Notes: generated by a model not told the origin, from the sequence alone. Numbered from the stretch's first letter, positions 25,101 to 33,266 are shown. The stretch is DNA of 64,000 bases from Nilaparvata lugens (GCF_014356525.2 NC_052508.1:43627858-43691857); one strand, 5' to 3'. A program made the numbers and translations.

Positions 25101-27204
25101 CTACCATCATTCTATTTGCAGGATAAATAATATTCTAGCTTGGAGTTGAAAAATTATGGAGTTGAAAATTATTAAATGTAACTATGTGTTTCTTGAAATG
25201 CAATTTTTCATTAGCTACTAGTGGGATTATATCGTATCATTTTAGGTATAAGGTTCCACTGTTGAAGTTGAGATGAAATTCTAAACTTAGAGCTCAACAT
25301 AAGATTCAACTTTTAGGTTTCCAACCAGGTGCTTATTCTCATAAAAGCCACTTATAGATATGTTAGATTGAATTTGTACAAATTTAATTTTCCGGACTTT
25401 GAATAATCAAGCTTTTTGTTTAATTTCCCCAAAAACGTATTAAATTTTTATTCTGAAATGGTTGATTTTCCATTTTGCAGGTATGATCCTCTTACCCTCC
25501 AGATGATGCCTTCAGTATTAAGTAGTGGTTTCACGAGAACACAGTCTGATGACAACATTCTCAACTGTGTTTACGATAAACCAAAATTCAGGCGTCCTCC
25601 TCCACCTCCGCCTTATGAACTGCAGGTAATGCTTACTACTCACTCCCTATTGCTTATAACTTCTTATCACTTGCGATTATTTTTCCTGATATTTTTGAAC
25701 AGCAAGTTGGTATTTCAATTTGGGGATAAACACGCTGATATAATTATATAAGCAGTTTTAACCGAAAGAATAATTTTTATATCTCTATCACCTAACAATA
25801 CATCACATTCTTTAAAATTCAGTATGATGAATGTTTTTTACAAAGAAAAATCATCGGATTTCATCTAATGCTATTGATTCATCATCTTGAATTGGTGAAC
25901 TGAAACTTTGTAAACCAAATCTAAATCAGAATTGTCATTCCCCTTACTTGATACAGCACAATATAACATAATGATAATTCAAACTACATTTCATCTTCAT
26001 AACGTTCCGTTCAATAATTGTCTAGTTCATACCTAGTAGAATTCCTTAAATATTTAGCTATATTGTTATTTGTTATGAAATGGTCTAGGAGTCATTCATT
26101 CGATCTTTCTGTGATGCTCACATCATCTCATAAGTCATATTTTGTGATCTTAATGATTAACGTAATTTATTTGGTGAAATCTAGAAATTCTAGTTTAGAT
26201 TAATTGGGAACATAGCTAACTACTTGAAGGTGGTTGCAAGAAAAAGTAAACTAATAATGGTAGTAAAGTAAATTTATATGGATTTTTTTGGTGGGGAGTC
26301 CCTTGCGGGAAGGCCCCACCTCGCCTGAATATATAATTAAAACCGTCAATGGGCCTTACGACTGTCATACTTCAGCCGGGACCGACAATTTGTGTCCATC
26401 CGATAAGACGAAAGTGACCTGGTTTAAAAACTTTTGGTAATGAGGGAGAAATGACCAAATAATGATTAGCAAACTAATAATGGTGATTTAATTTGACAGA
26501 ACCAATATGTGTGTGAAGCGGAAGAGCTGAGGAAGACGCTTCTGCCTCCGACGCCTGTGCGGCACACGTCATCCCTGTCTTCAGCTGCAGCTGCAGTTCA
26601 CAGCAAGCCTGTTTTTCCGCCGTCTTTATCGAAGACAGTGCTGGAAGAACAACGCAAACTCAACAACGGCAATGTGGCAAAGGGAATAGGAGCGGGAGCG
26701 GCAGCGGGAGCGGATGGATTGCTCGACATCAGCACCCTTCGTGAGAAAAGTAAAAACCTGGATCTGCCGCTGATATCGGCACTGTGCAACGACAAATCAC
26801 TGCTCAAACAGACCAACGCCTTCGTCATGCCCAAACACCCTTCCGCCTCCACCGCCTCCACCTCCACCCCCCGCGACGACCGCCCCAAGTCGTGGCACGT
26901 CAAATCCCCCAAGAAATGCTCATCGGAGGCGGCAGCCATCGTGTCCACGGAAAGTGTCGGCACCTCCACCGATCCTTCGCCCAAAAAGAACACTCTGTTC
27001 GCCTCCTTCCTGTCGGCCAAATCGTCCCCCTCCTCCGTTCCTGCAGTTCCTCTCAAGTACGCCACCACCTCCAATAGCAAACTCAAGTACCCCGTCTCTG
27101 GGTTGTCGACCAATCAGATTGTCAAGTCCAGTCGAAAAACAGCCACTAGTTGTCATACTCATCCATCCGATTCCAAACACCATGCACACACCAAACTATC
27201 CTGA
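3907..27204 (+). CDS. ex: expanded-like FERM protein (3' ten exons; 5' incomplete)
   Basis: Ten segments with GT-AG borders (3907-4117, 5876-6172, 7327-7498, 18845-19039, 19524-19720, 21218-21476, 22302-22651, 24045-24847, 25481-25625, 26500-27204) join in one open frame of 1110 codons plus TGA. Intron phases agree at every join. The first three exons give FERM-M and FERM-C; their pattern (HHYYRQLR, LAGLALQADQGDY, KLTYYTSCDEKSKHLL) is that of FRMD6/Willin and Drosophila Expanded. The remaining ~880 residues are Ser/Pro/Gly-rich with two PPxY motifs (24627-24638 and 25605-25616), which in Expanded bind the WW domains of Yorkie, and a TSGIG motif near 21446 reminiscent of the Slimb/beta-TrCP degron. 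Known role: apical membrane-associated upstream activator of Hippo signalling. FERM-N and the start codon lie outside the window. Could also be called FRMD6-like; splice sites are predicted, not supported by transcripts. Confidence 0.85.
4118..5875 (+). other. ex: ex intron (FERM-M to FERM-M/C)
   Basis: AT-rich intron. I see no recognisable mobile-element coding in it. A stretch near 5670-5760 carries several loose copies of an AACACCAG-like motif. Confidence 0.6.
5876..6172 (+). CDS. ex: ex exon: end of FERM-M and start of FERM-C
   Basis: The acceptor GAGTTGTAG is followed in phase 0 by MVKSGNESRLVQMAIGAHRA; the exon ends LWNDIEKLYFD at GAT|GTGAGT. The first ~45 residues complete the FERM-M lobe (the last helix contains AEVHYIREA). 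From LYRLRYKKQEANCVLLSI onward is the PH-like FERM-C lobe. The internal ATG at 5876 is a normal Met codon and not a translation start. Confidence 0.87.
6197..6223. repeat. Interstitial telomere-like (CCTAA)n run
   Basis: Five near-perfect CCTAA units (one is CCCAA) lie 24 bp inside the intron that follows the FERM-M/C exon. CCTAA/TTAGG is the insect telomere repeat. At this length it may be chance or a repair footprint. Confidence 0.5.
6892..7080. repeat. Long palindromic hairpin (~85-bp arms) in ex intron
   Basis: The left arm (6892 to about 6985) and right arm (about 7000-7080) are reverse complements with scattered mismatches. They share GAATAAGA, ATATTTGTTC, AATCAATTT and GGTATCATGGCAAC. 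The loop is about 20 bases. It lies on the transcribed strand of ex, so the pre-mRNA could fold into a long hairpin. A MITE is the simplest explanation; a small-RNA precursor is possible but unsupported. Confidence 0.7.
7327..7498 (+). CDS. ex: ex exon: FERM-C (F3) second part
   Basis: The acceptor GCTTTTTCAG precedes RKKFEIRANWQPSGQKLTYY, continuing through CDEKSKHLLALCRETHQF to a basic helix (ARLAEVRRKEAE). The exon ends after one base of a codon at GAAG|GTGAGT (phase 1). This completes the PH-like lobe. The same order of motifs is the end of the FERM domain in FRMD6 and Expanded. Confidence 0.87.
7626..9009 (-). pseudogene. LINE A ORF2, reverse transcriptase part
   Basis: Open frame 7724-8995 holds RT motifs in order: YRPISILNVISKIFE, HGFQKGKSTKTA, AAIFLDLSKAFDCVN, GVPQGSILGPLLFLLY and the catalytic ALLFADDTSLIF. 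The C-terminal domain contains HEYNTRNRADY. Near 7750 a one-base frameshift takes the frame into a stop; the true C-terminus resumes in another frame (NKLPQILK and onward) to a stop near 7626. The RT core itself shows no stop. Non-LTR family CR1/jockey by motif style. Confidence 0.82.
9006..9009. repeat. Target-site duplication of LINE BD (TGTT), left copy
   Basis: TGTT lies next to the 3' end of LINE BD, which carries a tandem TTTTGAC tail (minus strand). The right copy is 15684-15687. Removing BD and one copy restores the open frame of LINE A. Confidence 0.7.
9159..10014 (-). pseudogene. LINE BD ORF2, C-terminal RT half
   Basis: The frame begins at the insertion junction with LPNFINECCNDSHPYLFADD, supplying catalytic motif C (FADD), then the thumb and the CR1-like tail (HDYNTRSRLNIR, LFNKLPFEVR), to a stop at 9159. 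The region from 9158 to 9010 is 3' UTR ending in the tandem tail. This piece itself is free of stops. Confidence 0.85.
10010..10014. repeat. Target-site duplication of LINE C (AGTCA), left copy
   Basis: AGTCA occurs directly outside both ends of LINE C (10010-10014 and 13527-13531). Excising C with one copy makes LINE BD continuous in frame. Confidence 0.75.
10547..12450 (-). pseudogene. LINE C ORF2, reverse transcriptase
   Basis: Open frame 10972-12381 carries YRPISLISNISKILEKL, NQFGFREGRSTEDAV, AAVFLDLAKAFDTVNH, FGIPQGTVLGPILYLAY and VIAFADDTCILF. A cysteine cluster HHCGSTNNPCDCPS follows RT, as in LINE F. After a frameshift near 10975 the remainder continues in other frames (WGATNFTHVEPLYKLQKR, then TRMRRNNEHIRLADH) to about 10547. 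Product would be an RNA-directed DNA polymerase; broken here. Confidence 0.8.
12528..13526 (-). pseudogene. LINE C ORF2, AP-endonuclease domain
   Basis: Two overlapping frames (12992-13504 and 12528-12995) make up one APE-type endonuclease: IFCLNIRSIRRNFDEL, IILTECWI (catalytic Glu), DGVVVYVKDSI, ILAIYRSPS, then after a frameshift near 13015 CAGDMNINTLQ, TASCIDHIATN and TITDHFTTIL (catalytic His). All main APE motifs are present. The sequence is open to the 5' edge of the element, so the true start is lost. Confidence 0.8.
13527..13531. repeat. Target-site duplication of LINE C (AGTCA), right copy
   Basis: Partner of 10010-10014; see LINE C. Confidence 0.75.
13527..14152 (-). pseudogene. LINE BD ORF2, N-terminal RT half
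   Basis: Frame 13525-14010 encodes HKKGDKSKIENYRPICIVQI, NQYGFRKNLSTCDNV, LRSFDLSRAFDTVEH and NFGVPQGSILGPLLFIIYIND, stopping exactly at the LINE C junction. The linker above 14010 (KVEEVFAAINGIG, LDVYGLNSFILK) is in another frame after a frameshift near 14030. The usual FLDLSRAFD appears as RSFDLSRAFD. Confidence 0.82.
14153..15683 (-). pseudogene. LINE BD ORF2, AP-endonuclease domain and linker
   Basis: Frame 14153-15583 carries NLLSWNVQGLGNKIDYLE, VLLSEHWLKK, GGAAIFLRN, VVSVYRPYS, VILGADFNVDF, GSCIDNIATD and FSDHYALSLK, which together are a complete APE endonuclease domain. A basic coiled linker follows (YNNSKKQYKLAIKKAKIEF). Upstream of 15583 the peptide continues to the 5' junction at 15683 with stops. 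No ORF1. Confidence 0.83.
15684..15687. repeat. Target-site duplication of LINE BD (TGTT), right copy
   Basis: Partner of 9006-9009. Joined across the insert, LINE A reads DDLKQGKILP without interruption. Confidence 0.7.
15688..16758 (-). pseudogene. LINE A ORF2, endonuclease end and EN-RT linker
   Basis: From high to low coordinates: IDNILTNIEGCNVRLG, SSDLSDHNYQILDVKL (end of APE fold, His of SDH), a Lys-rich linker (frame 15928-16527: IVREAYEEFKLVRD, VWEVINRNRRAAQK), then after a frameshift ELSRIIKNLNNKKTVGLDGV and LLHLLNTSLEQGIFPDD at the junction. Most of the endonuclease is missing upstream. Confidence 0.75.
16766..18844 (+). other. ex: Remainder of ex intron 3
   Basis: Mostly AT-rich. 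A GC-rich patch at 16770-16900 carries no recognisable element. At 18421-18475 a short GC-rich segment with alternating CGCTCGCT/ACGCTCGC looks like the edge of a fold-back repeat. No exon is seen; phase requires the next ex exon at 18845. Confidence 0.5.
18845..19039 (+). CDS. ex: ex exon: linker after FERM
   Basis: The acceptor TTGTTCTGCACAG is followed by two bases completing a GAT codon, giving DDLDLEVMINSPPAVASVES and then a His/Ser-rich stretch (HFSHLSHSLTHTLSHPHS). It ends at CAAG|GTGAGT, phase 1. It joins the FERM-C exon in phase 1 across an 11.3-kb intron full of LINEs. No known domain. Confidence 0.78.
19524..19720 (+). CDS. ex: ex exon: poly-Gly linker
   Basis: The acceptor GCAATTTTTGCAG precedes DVSHTNS, then eleven Gly codons (19544-19576, mostly a GGT microsatellite), then LTVNSMKTRSSLIGGATTP and a Cys/Ser stretch ending APEP at CCT|GTACGT, phase 0. 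The GGT run is probably length-polymorphic. A longer minus-strand frame here (19405-19854) is a shadow of this repeat. Confidence 0.78.
20382..20775. repeat. Dispersed ~0.4-kb repeat, copy 1
   Basis: This segment of an ex intron is nearly identical to 57734-58110 over most of its length (shared ACATGTTGGCCAACTTCAG, CAATATCTCAGTAATTTCC, and an end GGTTGGTGAAAC). It ends in the same terminal motif as the MITE at 56938-58110, so it is probably a one-ended or deleted copy of that element. Confidence 0.8.
21218..21476 (+). CDS. ex: ex exon: acidic Ser/Thr-rich linker with TSG motif
   Basis: The acceptor TATGTTTTAG precedes REERNGMTERRGSTTSSLEL; the exon ends ETSGIGVDESD plus one base at GATG|GTAACC (phase 1). 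TSGIG followed by Asp-Glu-Ser (21446-21472) resembles the TSG-type phosphodegron reported in Drosophila Expanded, recognised by Slimb/beta-TrCP after kinase action. The spacing to the second acidic/Ser residue is one longer than the simplest consensus, so function is inferred. Confidence 0.8.
22302..22651 (+). CDS. ex: ex exon: Ser/Pro-rich tail
   Basis: The acceptor TTGAACTTGCAG precedes GHRTRSGSLVSASGSFHGD; the exon passes through LTAEELSDLIVGRSPKPRRG, a proline-rich segment (PPPPLPPPRSD) and ends YHEDSLINSRK at AAG|GTAAAT in phase 0. Strong third-position GC bias marks it as coding. Confidence 0.82.
23540..23605. repeat. Short dispersed repeat fragment (CAATGGGCCTTA...CCCATCCGA)
   Basis: CAATGGGCCTTA, GACCGAC and CCCATCCGA occur here and again, in the same order and orientation, at 26346-26405. 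Both lie in ex introns. Probably fragments of one interspersed element; family not known. Confidence 0.6.
24045..24847 (+). CDS. ex: ex exon: Gln/Pro-rich tail with first PPxY
   Basis: The exon begins VMEEQMLQQQIQFQHLASPY after TGTGTGAAG and ends SSSSTHSLR with the last codon split (phase 2) at CTCAG|GTAATT. It holds poly-Pro runs (PPPPPPPPRPTL), then QHPPPPPYPHKSRLLYRSTP, in which PPPY (24627-24638) is a WW-domain ligand as in Expanded. The acceptor has a weak pyrimidine tract; the nearby AG at 24007-24008 would give a stop at once, so 24045 is preferred. Confidence 0.82.
25481..25625 (+). CDS. ex: ex exon: second PPxY
   Basis: After CCATTTTGCAG the exon completes an Arg codon and reads YDPLTLQMMPSVLSSGFTRT, then QSDDNILNCVYDKPKFRR and PPPPPPYELQ, ending at CAG|GTAATG in phase 0. 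PPPY (25605-25616) is the second WW-binding motif. Phases agree on both sides. Confidence 0.85.
26276..26420. repeat. Interspersed repeat (GGTGGGGAGTCCC...CCATCCGA)
   Basis: A GC-rich block in an AT-rich intron with a small hairpin (GTGGGGAGTCCC / GGGAAGGCCCCAC) followed by the CAATGGGCCTTA-to-CCATCCGA segment shared with 23540-23605. Possibly a SINE-like element, but no Pol III boxes were recognised. Confidence 0.55.
26500..27204 (+). CDS. ex: ex terminal exon
   Basis: After TTTGACAG the frame reads NQYVCEAEELRKTLLPPTPV and runs 234 codons to a TGA at 27202-27204, ending HAHTKLS. It is Ser/Ala/Lys-rich with a short Ala/Gly repeat (KGIGAGAAAGADG) and DRPKSWHVKSPKK. No folded domain is seen. 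High third-position GC contrasts with the flanks; minus-strand frames here (26598-27113) are shadows. Confidence 0.85.
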   Translation, partial: NQYVCEAEELRKTLLPPTPVRHTSSLSSAAAAVHSKPVFPPSLSKTVLEEQRKLNNGNVAKGIGAGAAAGADGLLDISTLREKSKNLDLPLISALCNDKSLLKQTNAFVMPKHPSASTASTSTPRDDRPKSWHVKSPKKCSSEAAAIVSTESVGTSTDPSPKKNTLFASFLSAKSSPSSVPAVPLKYATTSNSKLKYPVSGLSTNQIVKSSRKTATSCHTHPSDSKHHAHTKLS

Positions 27205-29700
27205 TACAATTTTTCCCTTCTAGCGAGGAATAGTTTTTAATTCAATGTTTAGACTTATTATATGAATATAATCGTGAGGATTCGTATGAGGTACAAATTA
27301 ACGAGTAAGTTATGATGAATCTCCTTGAACAATTATTTGATAATATTTGACCAATATTCATTGGTCAATTATTAATGAACTGTTATCTTAGATCATTCAA
27401 TTTGCCGTATAAGCTCTTGCAGGCTTTGTCTGATCGCTTGTATCTCATACATACTTCTATTAAAGTCTTAACGCACTCATTTCAAGAAAGTTTCACTTGA
27501 GGTATTTATTTCGCTTCCTCATTTCTTCTACTTAACGTTGAAAACTTTAAGAAGAATGATAATAATGAAGAATGAATCGTTAATCCTTACTCAGCTTCAA
27601 ATTCTTCAGTCGATAAGAATTTTTAACAGTAATTCCGACATCAAAGAAGACAGGTACTTGTTACGTGCCTGTAGGGGTAACGGAAATTACTTTTACATCA
27701 ATTAGGCGAATTAAAATCAGAGGGATGCTTTATTATGATTCTTTTGTTGTCTGTTTTAAAACTAATTCACTTGAAAACATGTGTTTTAACATGTTTCAGT
27801 TCATTTGAGAATAATAATTATTAGTGTTGAGAAACTCTATGTACAAGAGCATAATAATTATCTAGCGTTTGTTAAGATAACTGAACACTGAAATATTCTA
27901 TTTTAGAATTGACAAAAGATTGGTCTTCCATTCCAAGCTAATGATGTGCCTTGCTTTAATTTTAAATAATTTTATACAAACTTTTCTAATCTTTATATTG
28001 AGGATATCATCTTTAGAGATTTGAGTGCACTGGAACTCGCATTATCCATATTATTTCTTATCCAAGGTACCTTGGATAACCTTACCTTATTTGTCATCTA
28101 CATTCCACTTCATGAAGTTATCTCATTTTCTCTCGTACCGTGATTAACTTTTATAGCCGTACTTCACTTTTAAACATTAAGGGAGTTGCTCAATGATCGT
28201 TAATAATATGATTCTCTTATAAATTCTGTAACTCTAAATACTTTTCAACCTATTAAAACTACAGAAGTGCCAAATGCATGAAGAAACATTCTACATTGCC
28301 ATATTAATAAAGAAAACTCAAATAATTATGGTAACGGTGCTATATTTATGGGATGAAAAATCAAATATCAAAGATAGGCAAAATATTTATAGCAAAAATA
28401 ATTTTAATTAATCAGAAGTTGCATTAGCTCTTACTGCAACTTCGTATCATGGGATTATTTAAAAAAAGTTAGATTGATTGGAAATCTGCTATTATCAATG
28501 GTGCTAAGCCGTTAAATTCTTGTGAGAAGAAATAATTTGAAAACAATATGTTTCACTTTATCATAAAGTGGTGCTCATTCAAAATTATACTTATTGTACA
28601 ACACAACTGTTAACTTTTTTACGCTCAATTAGATAAGATAGTTAAGATAATTTTGTAGATTGTGTTAATTTCAACCCTTCAAACACATCTTGGAATTCAA
28701 TTAGAAAATTCCCTGTATCTATCTATTTCTGACTTGGAAATTGTATTTTTAAAATACTTGTAGACTCTCAAGTCTATATTAAAAAGTGTTAGTGTAGATA
28801 ATTTACCCATCAGTGACTTGTTTTGTGTTTACCACTATAACAATATTGATTGGGCTTCTTTAATTTATTTATAAGTTGAATATTGACAAAAATTCAAAAT
28901 GTTTCGAGTAGTTGTACTGGTCTTATTCTTGTACAAAAACGCTCAAAATAACATTATTTTATATTAATATTGTTTATTTGGAAATTTTCACTAATGTGAA
29001 AATTTCTTTGTCAACTCAGGGTGCCATTAATATATTATATACTGTACTTTTTAAATAGATATTAATATTATACATAATACATAAAAGGAAATATGTTTCT
29101 GTTAAACCATAATATGAGTAGTTGTTATATTATATGAACTACTTTGGTGTATTTAGATGTTTAATTTGCTAGTTTATTTATCAAGAAGTTTGGAAGTAAG
29201 CTCTGTTTCCTACAAAGTGAGCATAGTATAAATATAAAATATATACATAGATTGATATCATAAGTTGTACATTTCTGTCTTATCGTAATTAATGTAAAAT
29301 AATTTTGATGCCATTTTGTTAGAGAACAGAGCATACAGAAGTGGAAGTGCAATTTTATTTATCACTTTATTGTGTTGTAGGGTAATTTGCTCAAGAATTT
29401 TCAATTACATTTATCTCTTGATTCACTATTGTACATTTTTGTAATGAGATTTATGTCAGAAGAGGACAGAAATTACTATTGAAGCGATTTTTTTAGGATT
29501 TCTTATTAGATTTTCTAGTATATTTTTAATTGCAGATAAAAATAATTATTCGTTTTGAATCGAATTTAGTTGCGAATGAATCATCTTTCATGATCTATAC
29601 CTTCACATACAAATCTTATTGCTGGTTAAAAAATGCATATTCTATCCATCAAATTCCAGTGATGCAATCACAAAATTGTAAATAAAAATATAATCACATT
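27205..29700 (+). other. ex: Probable 3' UTR and downstream flank of ex
   Basis: AT-rich with no coding frame or mobile-element similarity recognised. AATAAA occurs at 28306-28311 and at 29681-29686; either could be the polyadenylation signal, giving a 3' UTR of about 1.1 or 2.5 kb. The choice needs transcript ends. Confidence 0.5.
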
Positions 29701-30476
29701 ATCAGACCAAATCTAAACATCACCGTAGTTATGTAATAGGTCAGCCAATCTTTGTTGTTTTCTAGAACCTTCAAAATGCTTATTCAAGAAAAATGTCTGC
29801 CATAAAATATAATAACTATTTATCTTGCAAACACCGGAAACCAATACATATTTAAAAGGCTGTGAAGGTTATCTACAACTAGATAGCAAACTCACTTCTA
29901 GCCCTATAATTTACTACAATTCAATTATAATCAATCACGTAACATGGTCCATTATTATTCCATTGCAGTGTATGATAAACAGTCATCTTCATTCTTTATA
30001 GTGCATTTCATGCAAACAAATCCATAATGTAATACTGGTATCTTCAGATTTTTTAAGCACTCTTCCTCTGCAAACTCAAAAGTAATAAATATTATAGTTT
30101 TAAACAATTTAGTAGTAATATCATGCCAAGTTATCAAATGATTTATTACAAATGAAATCGAATTTGAGATAGATTCTTGTGTATATAAATAGTAAACAAA
30201 ATTCGCATATCATGATTTCTAGTGTCATCTTAATAGAATGAATGGTTGAATAAACGATGATACAATAGAGTTCTCAGTATTTCCATCATATCCTTATTCA
30301 GTCAACCTATTAATATTATACAAAAATATTTTTTCATTGTCTATGAGATGAAGAACCGCTTGTGGAAGGGTTCGCTATTCAAATTAAAGATTATTAGTAG
30401 TCGATTGAGACTGAGAAACATCATAATCACAAGCTGCTCGTCTAGAATAAACTGGATGTCTATATTATGTTTGTGA
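29701..30476. other. Intergenic, nothing recognised
   Basis: AT-rich sequence without supportable features. Confidence 0.4.
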
Positions 30477-30483
30477 GAAGCTG

Positions 30484-30522
30484 ATCAAAACGCTGTTATA
30501 TGCTGATGACGTAGTTTTGATG
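30484..30522 (+). pseudogene. Tiny LINE RT remnant (YADD motif)
   Basis: Thirteen codons read KTLLYADDVVLMS, the catalytic RT motif C of an RTE-like LINE, on the plus strand. It is cut off at 30528 by a MITE. No further RT motif was identified on either side, so it is only a scrap. Confidence 0.55.
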
Positions 30523-30527
30523 TCTAG

Positions 30528-30848
30528 GCCCGGTTGCACAAAAGCCGGTTAAATTTTAATCGTGATTTAATAATAATAATACTAATGAGGGTGATGCCCA
30601 CATAAGCTCTTGGACTTGTAGTGGGTAATGAGTGAGAGGGATGATCGTCTCCTCCGAATGACGGGGTAGCCGTATCTACTGTGACTGTGCTGTGGTCAAA
30701 TACATATGCCCCGGTCGAGTTTCGAACTCGGGTTCTCTTGATTATTAGACCGGTGAGTTATCACTTACTCCAACGAGCCTCTCGGTTCTCTGATTGATTC
30801 TCGTGATATTATTCACGATTAAAATTCAACCGGCTTTTCTACAACGGA
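30528..30848. mobile_element. MITE with ~36-bp inverted ends, hosting a SINE
   Basis: The left end runs from GCCCGGTTGCACAAAAGCCG through TTTTAATCGTGATT. The right end, reverse-complemented, reads TCCGTTGTAGAAAAGCCGG and TTTTAATCGTGAAT. Without the insert (30567-30800 plus one duplication) it is a small palindromic MITE of under 100 bp. Confidence 0.7.
30567..30800 (-). mobile_element. tRNA-derived SINE flanked by TCGTGAT duplication
   Basis: TCGTGAT occurs directly outside both ends (30560-30566 and 30801-30807). The minus strand begins with a tRNA-like head: a box-A-like TGGAGTAAGTG, an anticodon-arm-like stretch, and a box-B-like GAGTTCGAAACTC near 30715-30735. The 3' end is a (TAT)n run (ATTATTATTATTAAA on the minus strand). 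It is not a working tRNA: stems are imperfect and the 3' body is unrelated. Confidence 0.7.
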
Positions 30849-31429
30849 AACTGACAATATTATAATAGACAGCTTCATTCGATGATAAATAAAAAATTTC
30901 ATTTCCATTAATATGCAAACAATCAATCCAATCAATAAAATGTATATAATATTCAAAAATACAATATATGAAATTTACTACAAATATAAATAAATTTAAT
31001 TTTTCGGAAGTTGACCTACATTGGGAAACAAACCCATGTACTAGAGCAGGTGGTGAACAAAAATAGCTGAAGAAATATTTTGGTTTGGCTGGGAAAGATT
31101 GGGATGAGGTTCAAAATAATGTAAGTTTGGATGTAAGTCCAAATACATGCCCATAGTCACCCGCAATCAATAAGATCCAGGGACAAGAGAATTGAAATTT
31201 TACTCATGTCAGGACTCAACATCTTCTGTCTGTAACTGTGAAATTCTAGAACGAGTTAACCATTATTTCGCCAGAACTTATTCATACATATCCAAGTTAC
31301 AGGATGAACAATGGCTTTGCGTTTCAAATGGTCCATGGATTTGAGATGAGAACACCTTTCTACCAAGCCCAAATGGTGTACAGAAATCTACCTATTAAGA
31401 TGAGGAATATGGTACACATGGGTCCGTAT

Positions 31430-31705
31430 CACACAGAAGTAGTGTCTTTGAACGATATTAGTGTCACAGAGACAAGTTTCATAGGAACAATAAATTATTT
31501 CTATAAATGGCAGTCTCACAGGAACAAGTTCCCACAGAGACAAGGTCAGTCTCACAGAGACAAGGTCAGTCTCACTGGAACAAGAAGAGGGGTATAGTCC
31601 CATTCGAACAAGTGGAGTGTCACAGAGACAAGGTCAGTCTCACAGGAACAAGGTTGGTGTGGTGTGTTGCCTACACATGAAGATGAAGGCATTCCATTTG
31701 CTCTA
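31430..31705. repeat. Degenerate tandem repeat, inverted partner of 55760-56050
   Basis: Units like CAGTCTCACAGGAACAAG and CACAGAGACAAGG recur several times between 31500 and 31650. The whole block, including GAACGATATTAGTGTC and the flank TGTGTTGCCTACAC, is found in reverse orientation at 55760-56050. A mobile or dispersed minisatellite-bearing element is likely. Confidence 0.7.
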
Positions 31706-31758
31706 ATAAATTGGATGTCATCTGTTTTTTAATATATATACATATATATTATGGTGAC

Positions 31759-32100
31759 ATGAATAGAATAGAATGACTGCCTTTATTTTTCTTAGAAAGC
31801 GAAGTTAGGGCGCAGTCGACCCTCTCTTACACTCAACTCTCTATCAAGTAGTATAACAATACAAAAAATAATACAAATAATATGATTAAAAACAAACAAT
31901 AGTTAAGTTATCTACTTATTTAAAATAATAACAAATTTCAAATATTATTGAAAAGAAAGAGAAAAAAATGACTTTGAAAAAAATACATAACAATGCTGAA
32001 TAATAGTATTTTCTGATACTTAATCACTTTAGTAAAAAATAAGACACTACAGAATACAATACAGTAGGCCTACATAGCAACTGAAGTGTTTGCTATACAT
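31759..32100 (-). mobile_element. LINE 3'-end fragment
   Basis: AATAGAATAGAATG followed by a T-rich GCCTTTATTTTTC and the GCGCAGTCGACCC block is the inverted 3' end of a LINE (tail of TTCTA units on the minus strand). No coding sequence is recognisable above it, so only 3' UTR is present. The upper limit is a guess. Confidence 0.45.
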
Positions 32101-32459
32101 TTCATTTCCTACTTATTATCACTATGTAAATCTCGAAGTGGATAAGTAAAATTTACTTTAAAAGTAAAATTTACGTAATTTAATTACATCATGATTATTT
32201 AAATAGTAAAATAGAATCATCCTTCAATCAACAAACAACGTGACAAACAACGCTCCTTCAATCCACGTGACATACTATATAAATATATAATTTACATATG
32301 TAAATAATGTGGTGACATCATTTGATGCCAGCTTTAAACGTTTCTCCTGTGGAGAAAAAATGATGAATTTAGTGGACTGTTTAGTGTATCCTAGACATTA
32401 AGATTCAAATCCACATGGCAATTGATTCCCCTTTTCATCCAGGATATTTGTGGTTTCTT

Positions 32460-32900
32460 AGAATTTCGATTTATTGACCGAGCGCAGTGAGTTCTAAGAT
32501 TCAAGTCGACGGCTTTGCATTTCTCTTTATGTTTATATGTTCCGCAATTACGGCAAAACACAGCAATAGATTACCATGAAATTTGACAGGTATATTTCTT
32601 TTTAAATTGTGCCTCAACGTATATACAAGGTTTTTGGAAATTTTGCATTTTAAGGTAAAGTCTCCTTCGAACGCCAATATTACAGTAAAAATCAGAATAG
32701 AATCATCCATAATAATTCAGCTGTTGAGTGGATTTTTAATTGCATGCAATACGCTGCCTCCCTCTCTCTCCCGTGGGGTCTCCGCTGCATTGTCCTGTGG
32801 CTGTTGATCAGCTGGTGTCATGTTTGTAGGGTTTTGGGGATGCTCACTAAAGTAGGAAATTTGTGAGTTAGCTGGAGACTGGTTCATGGTGACGATATAT
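32460..32900. repeat. Possible interspersed repeat
   Basis: The block from GACCGAGCGCAGTGAGTTC to GTTTTGGGGATG has a base composition and style unlike its flanks. No second copy is present in the window to prove it. Confidence 0.3.
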
Positions 32901-33251
32901 ATGGAATACTTCGAATAAGTTGCCAAGTGTACTACCAAATTTCAGGAATATTAAACTGAACGTATTGACAGTGCCTATTTCGGATAAAATTGTGTGGTGT
33001 TAAGAGTTTCAAGTGTCATGTACATATAATACACAAATATCATCAAAGTGATCCAGGTATGACAGTAAACATGGAGAGAATTACTACCTACTAATATAGC
33101 TCTTAAGTCTTTAAATAGGGTCTTATCTTCCTTAATATCAATAATAATCTTATATCTAAAATAGCCTATGACCCTGGTCAGCATACAATATTTAGATTTA
33201 AAGATCAAGATCAAAAATTTTGCAATAAATTTCATGGAAATTTCCATCCAA

Positions 33252-33266
33252 GTTTTTCTCTATTAT
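33252..33266. repeat. Target-site duplication of LINE E, left copy
   Basis: GTTTTTCTCTATTAT is identical to 40073-40087, right outside the 5' end of LINE E. The adjoining (TAA)n is the 3' tail of the element. Confidence 0.88.

Noticed and set aside
26598..27113. Minus-strand frame of 171 codons
   Set aside because: Shadow of the terminal ex exon, whose frame joins the other exons with correct phase.
30690..30790. Possible tRNA gene (box B-like GTTCGAA)
   Set aside because: Stems are imperfect, there is no complete cloverleaf, and the target duplication and tail show it is a SINE head.
31304..31603. Open frames on both strands rich in Ser/Thr/Arg
   Set aside because: Produced by the dispersed minisatellite-like repeat that recurs inverted near 55.8 kb.
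32975..33247. Minus-strand frame of 90 codons upstream of LINE E
   Set aside because: AT-rich, no recognisable motif; considered as a gag for the orphan primer binding site but shows no capsid or zinc-knuckle pattern.
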